Below, one piece after another: positions 1-6,618 of a stretch of DNA of 24,067 bases (its first letter is position 1; the number at the start of each line of letters is the position of its first letter). The stretch spans positions 21,670 through 45,736 of the forward strand of contig DHJF01000007.1 of NCBI GenBank assembly GCA_002404195.1. The letters run 5' to 3'. Both the position numbers and the translations under genes were made by a program. The notes below the pieces were generated by a model. That model saw nothing but the letters and a program-made list of their open reading frames with translations. It searched no databases and was not told the origin of the DNA. The stretch comes from Candidatus Saccharibacteria bacterium UBA4727. Its GTDB lineage: Bacteria; Patescibacteriota; Saccharimonadia; Saccharimonadales; Saccharimonadaceae.

Positions 1-131
1 GCAAAAAGCGCAGGCTTCCCTGAATAGTTCTCATGTGACTTCCCTTTCTCTTGAAATGTGAACGAGCTAGCTGCGATTGATATACGCAGCTAGAGAAGTC
101 TCCGGCGGTGGTGAATGGTTAGATAAATAAA
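1..131. other. Non-coding left edge with one perfect hairpin
   Basis: No convincing gene is seen here. Positions 67-93 form a perfect inverted repeat: CTAGCTGCG (67-75), a nine-base spacer, then CGCAGCTAG (85-93). It has no T-tract on either side, so it is not an obvious terminator. The rest is featureless and may belong to a gene outside the window. Confidence 0.4.
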
Positions 132-154
132 AAGTCTCCGTAGGCCGGAGACTT
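132..154 (-). terminator. Rho-independent terminator of the 32-aa ORF
   Basis: AAGTCTCCG (132-140) pairs perfectly with CGGAGACTT (146-154) around a five-base loop. On the minus strand the stem is followed by TTTTTATTTAT, a good U-tract. It lies 24 bases after the stop codon of the small ORF at 179-277, so it closes that unit. Confidence 0.8.
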
Positions 155-178
155 ATCTAGCGTCATATAGTATGGTAG

Positions 179-277
179 TTAAATGCTCGATAAGCCTCGC
201 TGGTGTGTCGTCCAATGCATAATGAGACCGTCGTTGACGGCTGAGACGAGTGAATAGCGAAACTTATAGTTGCTCAT
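179..277 (-). CDS. Putative leaderless 32-aa protein
   Basis: A 33-codon minus-strand reading frame, starting MSNYKFRYSL and ending RGLSSI. It has no recognisable domain and no membrane segment. Support comes from context. An extended -10 (TGC-TATAAT, 292-284) lies exactly six bases before the ATG, the same geometry as nine other first genes in this window, and a strong terminator follows the stop by 24 bases. Together these form a complete transcription unit. A second in-frame ATG at 283-281 would lie upstream of the predicted start point, so 277 is chosen. It could be a small regulatory or toxin-like peptide, but nothing in the sequence shows that. The alternative is a small RNA with a chance reading frame. 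Confidence 0.5.
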   Translation of the reverse strand: MSNYKFRYSLVSAVNDGLIMHWTTHQRGLSSI

Positions 278-292
278 GTTCATATTATAGCA
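278..292 (-). promoter_or_regulatory. Extended -10 promoter, leaderless start
   Basis: TGC-TATAAT on the minus strand, then six bases, then ATG at 277. The predicted +1 is the A of the start codon. Confidence 0.65.
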
Positions 293-357
293 TACTTACG
301 ATCTATATACAAGCTTTCTGTTTAAGCTTCCAGGTATATATACTGGCTTCTATTGCT

Positions 358-570
358 CTACGACTGGAAGGCGCGAACAATCAAGTAAAAGAGTCCGGCG
401 ATAATAAGCAGGGTGACGCCATTGACGATGACTGCGCTTCGCAGCGACATCACTTCTAAGTCTTTTCTTTTCGGAGTCCACTGCGCGACGCCAGCCCCCG
501 TTGCACCGGTAAAGAGCGTGACGATTAAGACGAGGAGAAATAGAATGTAAGAGGCGGAGTATTTCAACAT
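358..570 (-). CDS. Small two-helix membrane protein
   Basis: A 70-aa protein with two clear hydrophobic segments, about residues 7-27 and 48-66, joined by a basic loop containing TPKRKDLE. No family is recognised. The start is supported by TATAAT at 583-578, seven bases upstream of the ATG, giving a predicted one-base leader. No Shine-Dalgarno site is seen. It lies between the decayed membrane-protein gene (627-1148) and the 32-aa ORF, all on the minus strand, with its own promoter. It is called from the clean frame, TM pattern and promoter. Confidence 0.6.
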   Translation of the reverse strand: MLKYSASYILFLLVLIVTLFTGATGAGVAQWTPKRKDLEVMSLRSAVIVNGVTLLIIAGLFYLIVRAFQS

Positions 571-583
571 GTTGTTTATTATA
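571..583 (-). promoter_or_regulatory. -10 box with near-leaderless start
   Basis: TATAAT (583-578 on the minus strand) lies seven bases before the ATG at 570, so the predicted leader is a single nucleotide. Confidence 0.5.
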
Positions 584-626
584 TACGAAAACGACTTGCT
601 TTCCGTATTTGCTCCAAAAAGAATGC

Positions 627-1148
627 CTAATGCCCTATCAGTGCCTTTAGTCCGACAATACCCAGTCCGATTGCCAGCTCGATAGTTACGAGAATAAACG
701 TAAGCAATTTCTTTGCATGGGGTGATCGTGCTGACCCCTATCGACCAGCGACGAGCAGCAGTCCACTTAGTATCGAAATATTGACGGCAACCTCTAAGCT
801 AGTCAGCTTCATCATCGTGAGTGGCAACATGATGAGCGGAACAATAAGCGACACTAACATCGGTGCGTGGCGGCGTATTTGATGATGTATCTCTTGAACA
901 TGATCAAGTTGATCTTGAAATATGACACGGCGCGACACCTGCGTCGCAACAATACTGGTTGCCCAGAGAGATTATTGTTCCGCAAACGATAAGTACCACA
1001 TGCAACGAAGAAGATTGAGTTGTGTCGACGCTTATCAGGACCGCAAGTAGCGCCAAGGTCGCGTAAATGCGTTCTTTTAATAACTCGCCAATGTATTCTT
1101 TCTACTGTTCGGTTCGGATATCTCCTGATTGATGTATCTGTTTGACAT
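627..1148 (-). pseudogene. Decayed membrane protein gene, three lesions
   Basis: Reading from the ATG at 1148 gives MSNRYINQEISEPNS. A one-base loss in the A-run at 1099-1101 then shifts to a frame reading KEYIGELLKERIYATLALL and onward to about position 965. A one-base gain in the G-run at 962-964 shifts into the frame containing VSRRVIFQDQLDHVQEI and two hydrophobic helices. That frame meets an in-frame TAG at 740-738 and continues without change as HAKKLLTFILVTIELAIGLG to a final TAG at 629-627. With the two indels repaired the length is exactly 174 codons. The restored product would have about four membrane segments. The family is not identified. Assembly errors in the homopolymer runs could explain the indels but not the stop codon. 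Confidence 0.68.
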
Positions 1149-1178
1149 AGAAAAACGATTTGAAAAGATTTTTTATAC

Positions 1179-1829
1179 TTATGCGTGATTACTAACAGGC
1201 GTCGTCATGGTGCGGAGTGTCGCGGCGTTAACATTGGCGCCGAAGGCTGGCGTACCTGGCTGTAATCTCGCGCCATCGGCTAGTCCACCGATAATAACTG
1301 GGTCGAACCCGAGTGCGTCAACGATGCATTCGACGGTGGCGATATCGTCGTCGTTATCACCGGCTATGGCAATGGCTTTACGCCCCTCGGCGCCGGCAGG
1401 TTTAGTCTCGTCGTGCAGATGATGATAACCCATATGATTCAACGCTTTGACAACGCGTGCCGTTTGCAGGAACGCTTGAACGAGTTCGCTTGACGATACT
1501 TGTGGGTTTGTCAGGTCGTCACGCCGGCCATCAACTTCCCACCAGTAATTCATGGCATCAATCACGAGCTTTCCAGCTAGTGCCTGCGCGGGAATCGTCC
1601 GGTACTTCCCTAGCGGTAGCGCGAGGATGATGACATCGGCGCGCTCGGCGGCCTCGGCCGAGCTTGTGGCGATCGCCCCGGGTGCCAGTGTCTCGACGGT
1701 CAGCTGTATCTTAGCTGGACCCTCTGATCCTGCAAGATAGACGGTATAGCCGGCTTTGATTGCCAGTTGGGCCAGGACGATACCGACTTTGCCGGCACCC
1801 AAGATGCCGATAGATTTAACGCCTGCCAT
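1179..1829 (-). CDS. NADP/F420-binding oxidoreductase (COG2085-like)
   Basis: A 216-aa protein with an N-terminal Rossmann fold: IGILGAGKVG at about residues 7-16, followed by the DVIILALPLGKY region near residue 65. LVIDAMNYWW and the later VKALNHMGYHHL stretch match the NADPH-dependent F420 reductase / prephenate dehydrogenase-like family (Npd, COG2085). Known members move hydride between NADPH and a deazaflavin or flavin partner in the cytoplasm. The coding region overlaps the preceding monooxygenase gene by 14 bases, so the two are co-translated, and it is the last gene of the arsR operon. F420 use is not shown here, because no F420 biosynthesis gene is in the window. A generic NADP-dependent reductase supplying the neighbouring flavoprotein is equally possible. 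Confidence 0.8.
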   Translation of the reverse strand: MAGVKSIGILGAGKVGIVLAQLAIKAGYTVYLAGSEGPAKIQLTVETLAPGAIATSSAEAAERADVIILALPLGKYRTIPAQALAGKLVIDAMNYWWEVDGRRDDLTNPQVSSSELVQAFLQTARVVKALNHMGYHHLHDETKPAGAEGRKAIAIAGDNDDDIATVECIVDALGFDPVIIGGLADGARLQPGTPAFGANVNAATLRTMTTPVSNHA

Positions 1830-2907
1830 CTAGCCTGCTCTTATCGGTCGTCTTTGATTGTTCATTTAATAATTCACGGACACGTGGAACCACTGTGCTG
1901 CCGAATAATTCGACATTATGCAGGCGGGCACTGGCAGCCAGCGGCCCCGTGCCATAGACGAGGTCGAATCGTTCGGCGCCAAGTGTTTTCATGGATGTGG
2001 CAATTTTCTGAGCAACCGTTTCAGGTGATCCGATGTAGAGTGAGCCGTGCTCAATCTCACTCTCGTATTGCTGTCGTGTGAGTGGTGGCCAGCCGCGGTC
2101 ACGGCCAATCCGGTCGCGGTTTTCTTTGAACGGACGCCAGGCAATGTCACGCGCCTCTTGATCAGTGTCGGCGACAAATCCCGGTGAGTGCATGCCAATC
2201 GGATGCGCCACAGTGCCAAGATCAGCTGCGGCGCGGCGATAGAGTTCAACATAGGGCACAAATCGATCTGGTGCTCCGCCGATGATGGCCAGCATCAACG
2301 GAAAGCCATAACGAGCGGCCCGAATAATCGACTCGGGTGACCCGCCAACGCCAACATGAGTATCAAGGTGACCTGATTCGGTTTTAGGATAGACATCAGC
2401 ATTGTCCAGGGCGGCGCGAGTAGTGCCGGTCCAGGTGACGGGTTTTTCTTTAATCAGTTCGGCGAACAGTTCGATCTTTTCTTCAAATAGCTTATTGTAA
2501 TCACGCAGGTCGTAGCCGAATAATGGGAATGATTCAGTGAATGAGCCACGGCCGAGGATGACTTGAGCGCGACCATTAGACAAGGCGTCCAGCGTGGCGA
2601 ATCGCTGATAGACGCGCACCGGGTCATCACTGCTAAGCACGGTCACGCCTGTCGCAAGCGTAATGTTTTTCGTACGCGTGGCGATACCGGCCAAGATCGT
2701 CTCGGGGCTCGATATGGCATAGTCGGGTCGATGATGTTCCCCGAGGGCAATAACGTCAACACCTAGTCTATCGGCAAGCACTGCCTCGTCGACAACTTGG
2801 CGAATTGCTTGTGCGTGGCTCAGTAGCGTACCGTTGTCGTCTGATGGAATATCTCCAAAGGTATCTAATCCGAATATATACTTTGTGGTTGATTTTGCTT
2901 TTGTCAT
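1816..2907 (-). CDS. LLM-class flavin-dependent oxidoreductase
   Basis: A 363-aa bacterial-luciferase-like TIM-barrel protein. Features seen are GLDTFGDIP near the N-terminus, VDVIALGEHHRPDY around residues 49-62, TKNITLATGVTVLSSDDPVRV (about residues 77-97), LGRGSFTESFPLFG (about 117-130) and GVGGSPESIIRAARYGFPLM (about 186-205). These fit the LLM subfamily related to Atu2307-type monooxygenases, which use FMN or F420 for oxidation of small substrates. The start has a strong GGAGG four bases before the ATG. It follows the ArsR gene by 16 bases and overlaps the NADP oxidoreductase, making a regulator-monooxygenase-reductase operon. The substrate is unknown. The usual length for the family is 330-370 aa, so it is complete. 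Confidence 0.88.
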   Translation of the reverse strand: MTKAKSTTKYIFGLDTFGDIPSDDNGTLLSHAQAIRQVVDEAVLADRLGVDVIALGEHHRPDYAISSPETILAGIATRTKNITLATGVTVLSSDDPVRVYQRFATLDALSNGRAQVILGRGSFTESFPLFGYDLRDYNKLFEEKIELFAELIKEKPVTWTGTTRAALDNADVYPKTESGHLDTHVGVGGSPESIIRAARYGFPLMLAIIGGAPDRFVPYVELYRRAAADLGTVAHPIGMHSPGFVADTDQEARDIAWRPFKENRDRIGRDRGWPPLTRQQYESEIEHGSLYIGSPETVAQKIATSMKTLGAERFDLVYGTGPLAASARLHNVELFGSTVVPRVRELLNEQSKTTDKSRLDGRR

Positions 2908-2923
2908 TCTTCCTCCGTTGTCG

Positions 2924-3205
2924 TTACAGCTTTGTTACGTCAATGCCGACGCTCGACAATAAATCTTTATCAAGTTGATATATTTTTTCCGTACCGACTT
3001 TACGCTCTCGGAGTACGCCGGATTGCACTAATCGAGCAAAGTGGTGACTCATGGTCGGTTGTGCTAATTTCAAAAACTCAGCGCACGTTTGCACGATTTC
3101 GCTACCGGCGACTTCGCATTCATCACGCGCTAAGCGCCGAACGATTGACATGCGAGTGTCGTCGGCAAGACTTTTTAATATAGAGACAGTATCGTTATTA
3201 CTCAT
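2924..3205 (-). CDS. ArsR-family transcriptional regulator
   Basis: A 93-aa winged-helix protein. SILKSLADDTRMSIVRRLAR (about residues 8-27) is the typical ArsR first helix pair. FLKLAQPTMSHHFARLVQSG (about 44-63) is the recognition helix-turn-helix, and LRERKVGTEKIYQL is the wing. Two cysteines, in DECEV and QTCAEF, lie before the HTH. They could sense oxidants or metals, but this is not the classic arsenic CVC motif. It is the first gene of the operon with the flavin monooxygenase and reductase. A 15-base palindrome overlaps its own -10 box, which indicates autorepression. An inducible detoxification operon is a reasonable inference. Confidence 0.88.
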   Translation of the reverse strand: MSNNDTVSILKSLADDTRMSIVRRLARDECEVAGSEIVQTCAEFLKLAQPTMSHHFARLVQSGVLRERKVGTEKIYQLDKDLLSSVGIDVTKL

Positions 3206-3210
3206 AATTC

Positions 3211-3245
3211 ATATTCTATTATATAGAAATATTTAAATATATCAA
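3211..3245 (-). promoter_or_regulatory. arsR operon promoter with palindromic operator
   Basis: On the minus strand TTGATA (3245-3240), a 16-base spacer, and TATAAT (3223-3218). The perfect palindrome TTCTAT-TAT-ATAGAA occupies 3214-3228 and covers the -10 box. A second palindrome, ATATTTAAATAT, lies at about 3229-3240. Predicted leader before the ATG is about five bases. Binding by the ArsR product is inferred. Confidence 0.6.
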
Positions 3246-3471
3246 TACTCATCGACATTTTATAGTCTATAGTAAAAATGGATTACACGTGGAATCGTAT
3301 GAGGATATGTAAACTTAGAATTCCTACGTACAGTAGTAACATGTCTGTTGTTTGACAATGAGTAGTGGCTATTTCCACCTCAATCAGATGTGTATTACAG
3401 CTTTCGACCTTTATGTACATTGCAGGGTTGGCTATAGAAGATAAAGTTGGGAACTTTTCTCCGTCATAGTT

Positions 3472-3483
3472 TATAATTACCCC
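3472..3483 (+). promoter_or_regulatory. -10 box, leaderless start of CYTH-like gene
   Basis: TATAAT (3472-3477), six bases (TACCCC), then ATG at 3484. The predicted transcript starts at the start codon. Confidence 0.65.
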
Positions 3484-4023
3484 ATGATTGAAGCCCGAGT
3501 ATTTACCGACAGTCTCGACCACACGAAAACCGTCCTAAGAGATGAACGAGCGACGCTTAAAGGAAGGTACGTTATTGACGACACGATTTATCGCAATGTT
3601 GATGAAAGCATTTCTTTGATTGACGAATTCCTTCGACTTAGGGTTATTCCAGAGAATATATGGGATGAAAAAGCAGTTATCTTAGCTCTCAAGCAAACAA
3701 GACTACATAACGTCGGTAAAGACTCGGACATCCTATTGAAACTACAATTTGATACAAAGGATGAAGCTGAAGCATATTACGACCAACATCTAAAAGATAA
3801 GTTCATACGTGCATTCTCTTTTTCGCGTATCGGATGGCAGTACGTTATGCAAAATGGTGACATCGTGGATCTTGAAATAGTAGAGCAGGGCTTGCCCTCC
3901 ATTGAATTCAAATCTGACACAGACGAAGGTGTTCAAAACCTTCTCTCACAATTTAACGTCAATCGGCAAGACGTCATCTCCGGCCCCTCTGTCGTCGCTG
4001 TTAAGGATAAGCTAGCTCTTTAA
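3484..4023 (+). CDS. CYTH-like domain protein (degenerate)
   Basis: A 179-aa soluble protein. The strand pattern resembles the CYTH/triphosphate tunnel family: IEARVF at the N-terminus, FLRLRVI around residue 48, AVILALKQTR around 63-73, and VDLEIVEQGLPSIEFKSD near 127-144. The hallmark N-terminal ExExK is reduced to one glutamate (E3), with A and R following. If it is a CYTH protein the metal site is altered and activity on thiamine triphosphate, ATP or polyphosphate cannot be assumed. It is a single-gene unit with a -10 box six bases before ATG. The class IV cyclase/tRNA-repair-associated annotation common for such proteins would be a guess. It converges with the MFS transporter gene. Confidence 0.5.
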   Translation: MIEARVFTDSLDHTKTVLRDERATLKGRYVIDDTIYRNVDESISLIDEFLRLRVIPENIWDEKAVILALKQTRLHNVGKDSDILLKLQFDTKDEAEAYYDQHLKDKFIRAFSFSRIGWQYVMQNGDIVDLEIVEQGLPSIEFKSDTDEGVQNLLSQFNVNRQDVISGPSVVAVKDKLAL

Positions 4024-4100
4024 GACAGCTACGAGTACCACTCTTCGTTTATTGCGCCTATATTTGACAGCCCTGGAAGTACGAGCTCACCCCTCAGGCC

Positions 4101-5291
4101 TCATACTGGTATGGTCTGTCTTTTGTATTGACTAAATATAAACGCACACATTGCAAGAACAGCGATAAACAATAATAAATACGTCGATGAAAAAATACTG
4201 TAGCTACTTGCCAAAGCGGTAAATAGTAAACTGCACGGAATAAGAACGAGCCGGGCGAGCGTGCTGACGACTGATGATGAGCCCGTTCGGAGTCGTGAGG
4301 GTAGCTCATCGTGTAGTCTGTTGGCAAGCAAGATACCAAGCGCCACAAGACAGACAGCCAGCAAGAATTCCGCCCCCAGAATAACCCAGTGATTGCGCAT
4401 AACAATAAGTCCGACGATTGCGATGGTGATGGTGGCGAAAACTGTGCCAAGTGCCATTCGTGATTTGAGCTTGGGGACGAGCACTCCCCCGATAGACCAA
4501 CTTGAAAAAACAACCGCGCTAAATATTCCATACAATACTAGTGGAGCATCGACGGCCATAAACCACAATTGGCTAAGCTCAAAAATAACATCGAGCAGCA
4601 CACTAAAACCAACAATCGCTACGATCATCGGTAATAGAATCGGACGTCGTAAGACTGCCGCAAAGGTTTGGCGAATGTGCTTAAAAACTGGTTCTGCAAC
4701 GCCGGCCTTGTGAAGTTGTGGCTCGCGAAAGCGAAACAAGAAAAAGATCGACAAGAGAATGAGCGGCAATGAAAGAAAGAACGCGTCTCGCATGCCGAAT
4801 ACGCTAGCGATAACACCGCCGCCGAGTGCTCCTAAAACAAACGCCGCGCCTTCAATCGCTCGTAGCTGACCTAAGTAGCGCGCGAATTTTTTACTGCTGC
4901 CATGTTCTTCCATGACGGTATCGTACATCGCCGAATCGTACGTGCCCGAATAAAGTGCCGAGTAAATCCCCCAGAAAACAGTACTTACTATAAAGATAAA
5001 AACAGTGTGACTCAATGCACCGATGGCACCGCTCAATAATAGCGAGACACTGCCTACTATCATCACTCCTTTACGGCTCCATCTGTCGGCCAAGATGCCG
5101 GAGGGCGTTTCGACAGCCAACATTGCAACGCTCATTATTGCAACCATGAGACCGATTGAAGCTGTCGTAAAGCCAATATCAACCATGAATAGCTTTTCGA
5201 TTGCATACCAAAATGGAATGCCTTGAAAAAACGCGGCAATATAGAGCGGTAGTAGCCTGCGTAGTATAGGGTTCATTTTAAGGCTGACCAT
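4101..5291 (-). CDS. MFS transporter
   Basis: A 396-aa integral membrane protein with about 12 hydrophobic segments. The first-half signature AVETPSGILADRWSRKGVMI, after helix 2, is the MFS loop 2-3 motif (GxLaDrxGrkxxl). YSGTYDSAMYDTVMEEHGSS resembles drug/multidrug exporters of the MFS. The frame is open further upstream, to 5405, but that extension is the degenerate junction element. The ATG at 5291 is preferred: it has TGC-TACTAT eight bases upstream and places the protein start at MVSLKMNPILRR, directly before helix 1. The substrate is unknown. It stands alone on the minus strand behind the pseudogene at 5437-5663. Confidence 0.85.
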   Translation of the reverse strand: MVSLKMNPILRRLLPLYIAAFFQGIPFWYAIEKLFMVDIGFTTASIGLMVAIMSVAMLAVETPSGILADRWSRKGVMIVGSVSLLLSGAIGALSHTVFIFIVSTVFWGIYSALYSGTYDSAMYDTVMEEHGSSKKFARYLGQLRAIEGAAFVLGALGGGVIASVFGMRDAFFLSLPLILLSIFFLFRFREPQLHKAGVAEPVFKHIRQTFAAVLRRPILLPMIVAIVGFSVLLDVIFELSQLWFMAVDAPLVLYGIFSAVVFSSWSIGGVLVPKLKSRMALGTVFATITIAIVGLIVMRNHWVILGAEFLLAVCLVALGILLANRLHDELPSRLRTGSSSVVSTLARLVLIPCSLLFTALASSYSIFSSTYLLLFIAVLAMCAFIFSQYKRQTIPV

Positions 5292-5339
5292 TAGTGTACA
5301 TAGTAGCATAATGGTGGCTTGCCGAAGAAGTGGATGAGC

Positions 5340-5392
5340 TGAGGAATCTTTAATTGTACTAGTTATACTTGGCAGCTCTTCATTAGTGAGCA
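5340..5392 (-). repeat. Junction element copy A (degenerate)
   Basis: On the minus strand this copy contains CACTAATGAAGAGCTGCCAAG, then about 20 bases, then AAAGATTCC. It matches the block found at 5789-5811 and 23611-23645. The hairpin half is not clearly preserved. It lies between the pseudogene and the MFS transporter. Confidence 0.5.
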
Positions 5393-5436
5393 TCGCGTAA
5401 GACACCGTCGACGCACAGTGCCCACATAGTACGAAT

Positions 5437-5663
5437 CTACTCCAAATCTACTATTTTTTGTTCTGATTCCAAAATAAAAGATCCAGCTAGCGATGGACTG
5501 ATATAACCAGTGTTTTGCAGGATTCGTGCAACGGCCGTAAAAGCGCTACGAGCCAACTGGGCATCTCCATTTTCAATTCAGGTTCGACGACAGGGTCGCT
5601 TAAGACGAATATTTCATTGACCTTTTCAATCGGAACAATATCTAATTGTTCAAAAGAACTCAT
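5437..5663 (-). pseudogene. Frameshifted paralogue of the 75-aa gene at 23736
   Basis: The first half reads MSSFEQLDIVPIEKVNEI and continues to EPELKM, matching the intact protein at 23736-23963 (MNSIEQLGVTPFENLDEI, EPALRA). The frame then shifts. In the next frame it reads DAQLARSAFTAVARILQ, then SLAGSFILESEQKIVDLE and a stop at the same place as the intact copy (KLARIAFTAVARILQ, FILESELRIANLE). The copy is 227 bases and the intact gene 228, so a single base loss around codon 30 explains it. As it stands, translation would stop after about 58 residues. Upstream DNA is also similar in both places, so the gene was duplicated with its flank. Function unknown. Confidence 0.82.
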
Positions 5664-5749
5664 GTGTTTTAACCGCTATCTTTGTATAAATTACTAATTA
5701 ATATATTAATACGGTGATTTATCAAGAATGCAAACCGTTCCTTAAAACG

Positions 5750-5811
5750 AAAAAGGTCTCCGAAAGACCTCTTTGACATAATGTTCATGCTTGGCAACAT
5801 CCAGTGAACAG
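5750..5811 (-). repeat. Junction element copy B
   Basis: The conserved block on the minus strand reads TTCACTGGATGTTGCCAAGC (within 5789-5811). About 20 bases later comes a hairpin with stem AGGTCT/AGACCT (5754-5770), loop TTCGG, and a TTTTT tail. It precedes the pseudogene at 5437-5663, as copy K precedes the intact paralogue. Confidence 0.75.
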
Positions 5812-5942
5812 ACACAGGACTTACTATCAGCTGTCTATCCGTCGCATAGACCATGAAAATATGTAGTGCTCTGTGTGTATCTTACGAATAATATGACATG
5901 CCGATATGACCTCTGTGAAACACGAACAACCAAAGGTTACTA

Positions 5943-5978
5943 TTGCTTATTTGTTTGAAAGTGTTATAGTACTAACAC
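5943..5978 (+). promoter_or_regulatory. Promoter with palindromic operator for the 6017 gene
   Basis: TTGCTT (5943-5948), 16 bases, then the extended -10 TGT-TATAGT (5962-5970). A perfect inverted repeat, GTGTTA-N6-TAACAC (5961-5978), covers the -10 and predicted +1 (about 5977), as expected for a repressor site. The binding protein is unknown. Confidence 0.55.
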
Positions 5979-5996
5979 GCTCATATCCGAGCAGGA

Positions 5997-6010
5997 TCCT
6001 ATCGTAGGAG
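5997..6010 (+). promoter_or_regulatory. Hairpin overlapping the ribosome site
   Basis: TCCTA-TCG-TAGGA (5997-6009) places most of the AGGAG Shine-Dalgarno (6006-6010) in a five-base-pair stem in front of the GTG at 6017. It may reduce or modulate initiation. Stem length is modest. Confidence 0.35.
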
Positions 6011-6016
6011 TGTACC

Positions 6017-6454
6017 GTGACATCGCCCCGTATCATGATTGAACATGACGCCAATATATCCGTCAACTCGCAGCAACTCCTTGAGCTTCTACAGTGGCAT
6101 GTGACATCTGGACACCTGGCTTTTATGCCAACTCCAGATGCCAGCAGTACTTCCGACTCTGAGCTGGAAAACGAACACGGTGGCTACCGGCATATGTCGG
6201 TCACCATCGCCGGAAGGACAACTAACGATTGGCAGATGATTGGCTACGTCGCCAACTATCAAGGCTATGTCAACGTCATGCTGGGACGTGAGCTGTACAA
6301 AGACGGACCAACAGAACTGGTTCGGATGGGCATCTACGGACCTACCGATCTGAGCGTCGAACCGCTGCAGATGCTCGGCCTGACCAACACCCCGATTTAC
6401 GAAGTCGCAAATTTACCCGACCTCTGGTCGGATTGGCGCAAGGCAGAGTGGTAA
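6017..6454 (+). CDS. Hypothetical 145-aa protein
   Basis: I do not recognise this family. The protein is soluble and acidic, with no signal peptide or membrane helix. The middle, from RHMSVTIAGRTTNDWQMIGY to about residue 90, looks like beta strands. The start is GTG with AGGAG seven bases upstream. An alternative ATG six codons later has no ribosome site. Its codon use is rich in C-ending codons and looks well expressed. It has its own promoter with a palindromic operator, and an RNA-like hairpin region after the stop. It is the only plus-strand gene between 4.0 and 7.6 kb. Confidence 0.75.
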   Translation: MTSPRIMIEHDANISVNSQQLLELLQWHVTSGHLAFMPTPDASSTSDSELENEHGGYRHMSVTIAGRTTNDWQMIGYVANYQGYVNVMLGRELYKDGPTELVRMGIYGPTDLSVEPLQMLGLTNTPIYEVANLPDLWSDWRKAEW

Positions 6455-6485
6455 TCGATAAACGGTAGACACGCCTGCAACACCC

Positions 6486-6562
6486 ACAGACGACCACGTC
6501 GTCTGTCCCACCCTCGTAGAAAGTGAGACTTTTATAGGAACTCCTTCATGCGAGGGTGTTTC
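6486..6562 (+). other. Structured 3' region, possible terminator or small RNA
   Basis: ACAGACGAC-CAC-GTCGTCTGT (6486-6506) is a perfect nine-base-pair hairpin. Directly after it, CACCCTCG (6509-6516) pairs with CGAGGGTG (6551-6558). Inside that stem AAAGT-GAG-ACTTT (6520-6532) forms a second hairpin. TTTCTAT follows the outer stem. This may be the terminator of the gene ending at 6454, or a separate structured RNA. Confidence 0.45.
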
Positions 6563-6585
6563 TATGTCATCGATAATAGTCATGC

Positions 6586-6612
6586 AAAAAAACCTTCGAA
6601 GAAATTTCAATC
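6586..6612 (-). terminator. Terminator of the membrane protein gene at 6619
   Basis: On the minus strand, starting about 15 bases after the stop codon, AAATTTCTTCGAAGGTTTTTTT folds around CTTCGAAG and ends in seven Ts. It resembles the hairpin half of the junction elements but lacks their conserved block. Confidence 0.55.
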
Positions 6613-6618
6613 TTTACA

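Larger units (their letters stand above)
5664..6016. other. Intergenic region with repeat copy and a divergent promoter
   Basis: No gene is supported here. The left part is the leader of the pseudogene and matches the leader of the intact paralogue. The middle holds junction element copy B (5750-5811). The right end holds the promoter and operator of the gene at 6017. An open frame on the minus strand through 5669-5854 runs across the repeat and lacks a promoter or ribosome site, so it is left out. Confidence 0.5.

Noticed and set aside
250..459. 69-codon plus-strand frame
   Set aside because: Antisense to the end of the 70-aa membrane gene and the promoter of the 32-aa ORF, with no start signal.
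4094..4531. 145-codon minus-strand frame
   Set aside because: Shifted frame inside the MFS transporter, which has clear membrane helices and family motifs in the other frame.
5292..5405. N-terminal extension of the MFS transporter to GTG 5405
   Set aside because: This stretch is a degenerate junction element; the ATG at 5291 has a proper -10 and starts just before the first helix.
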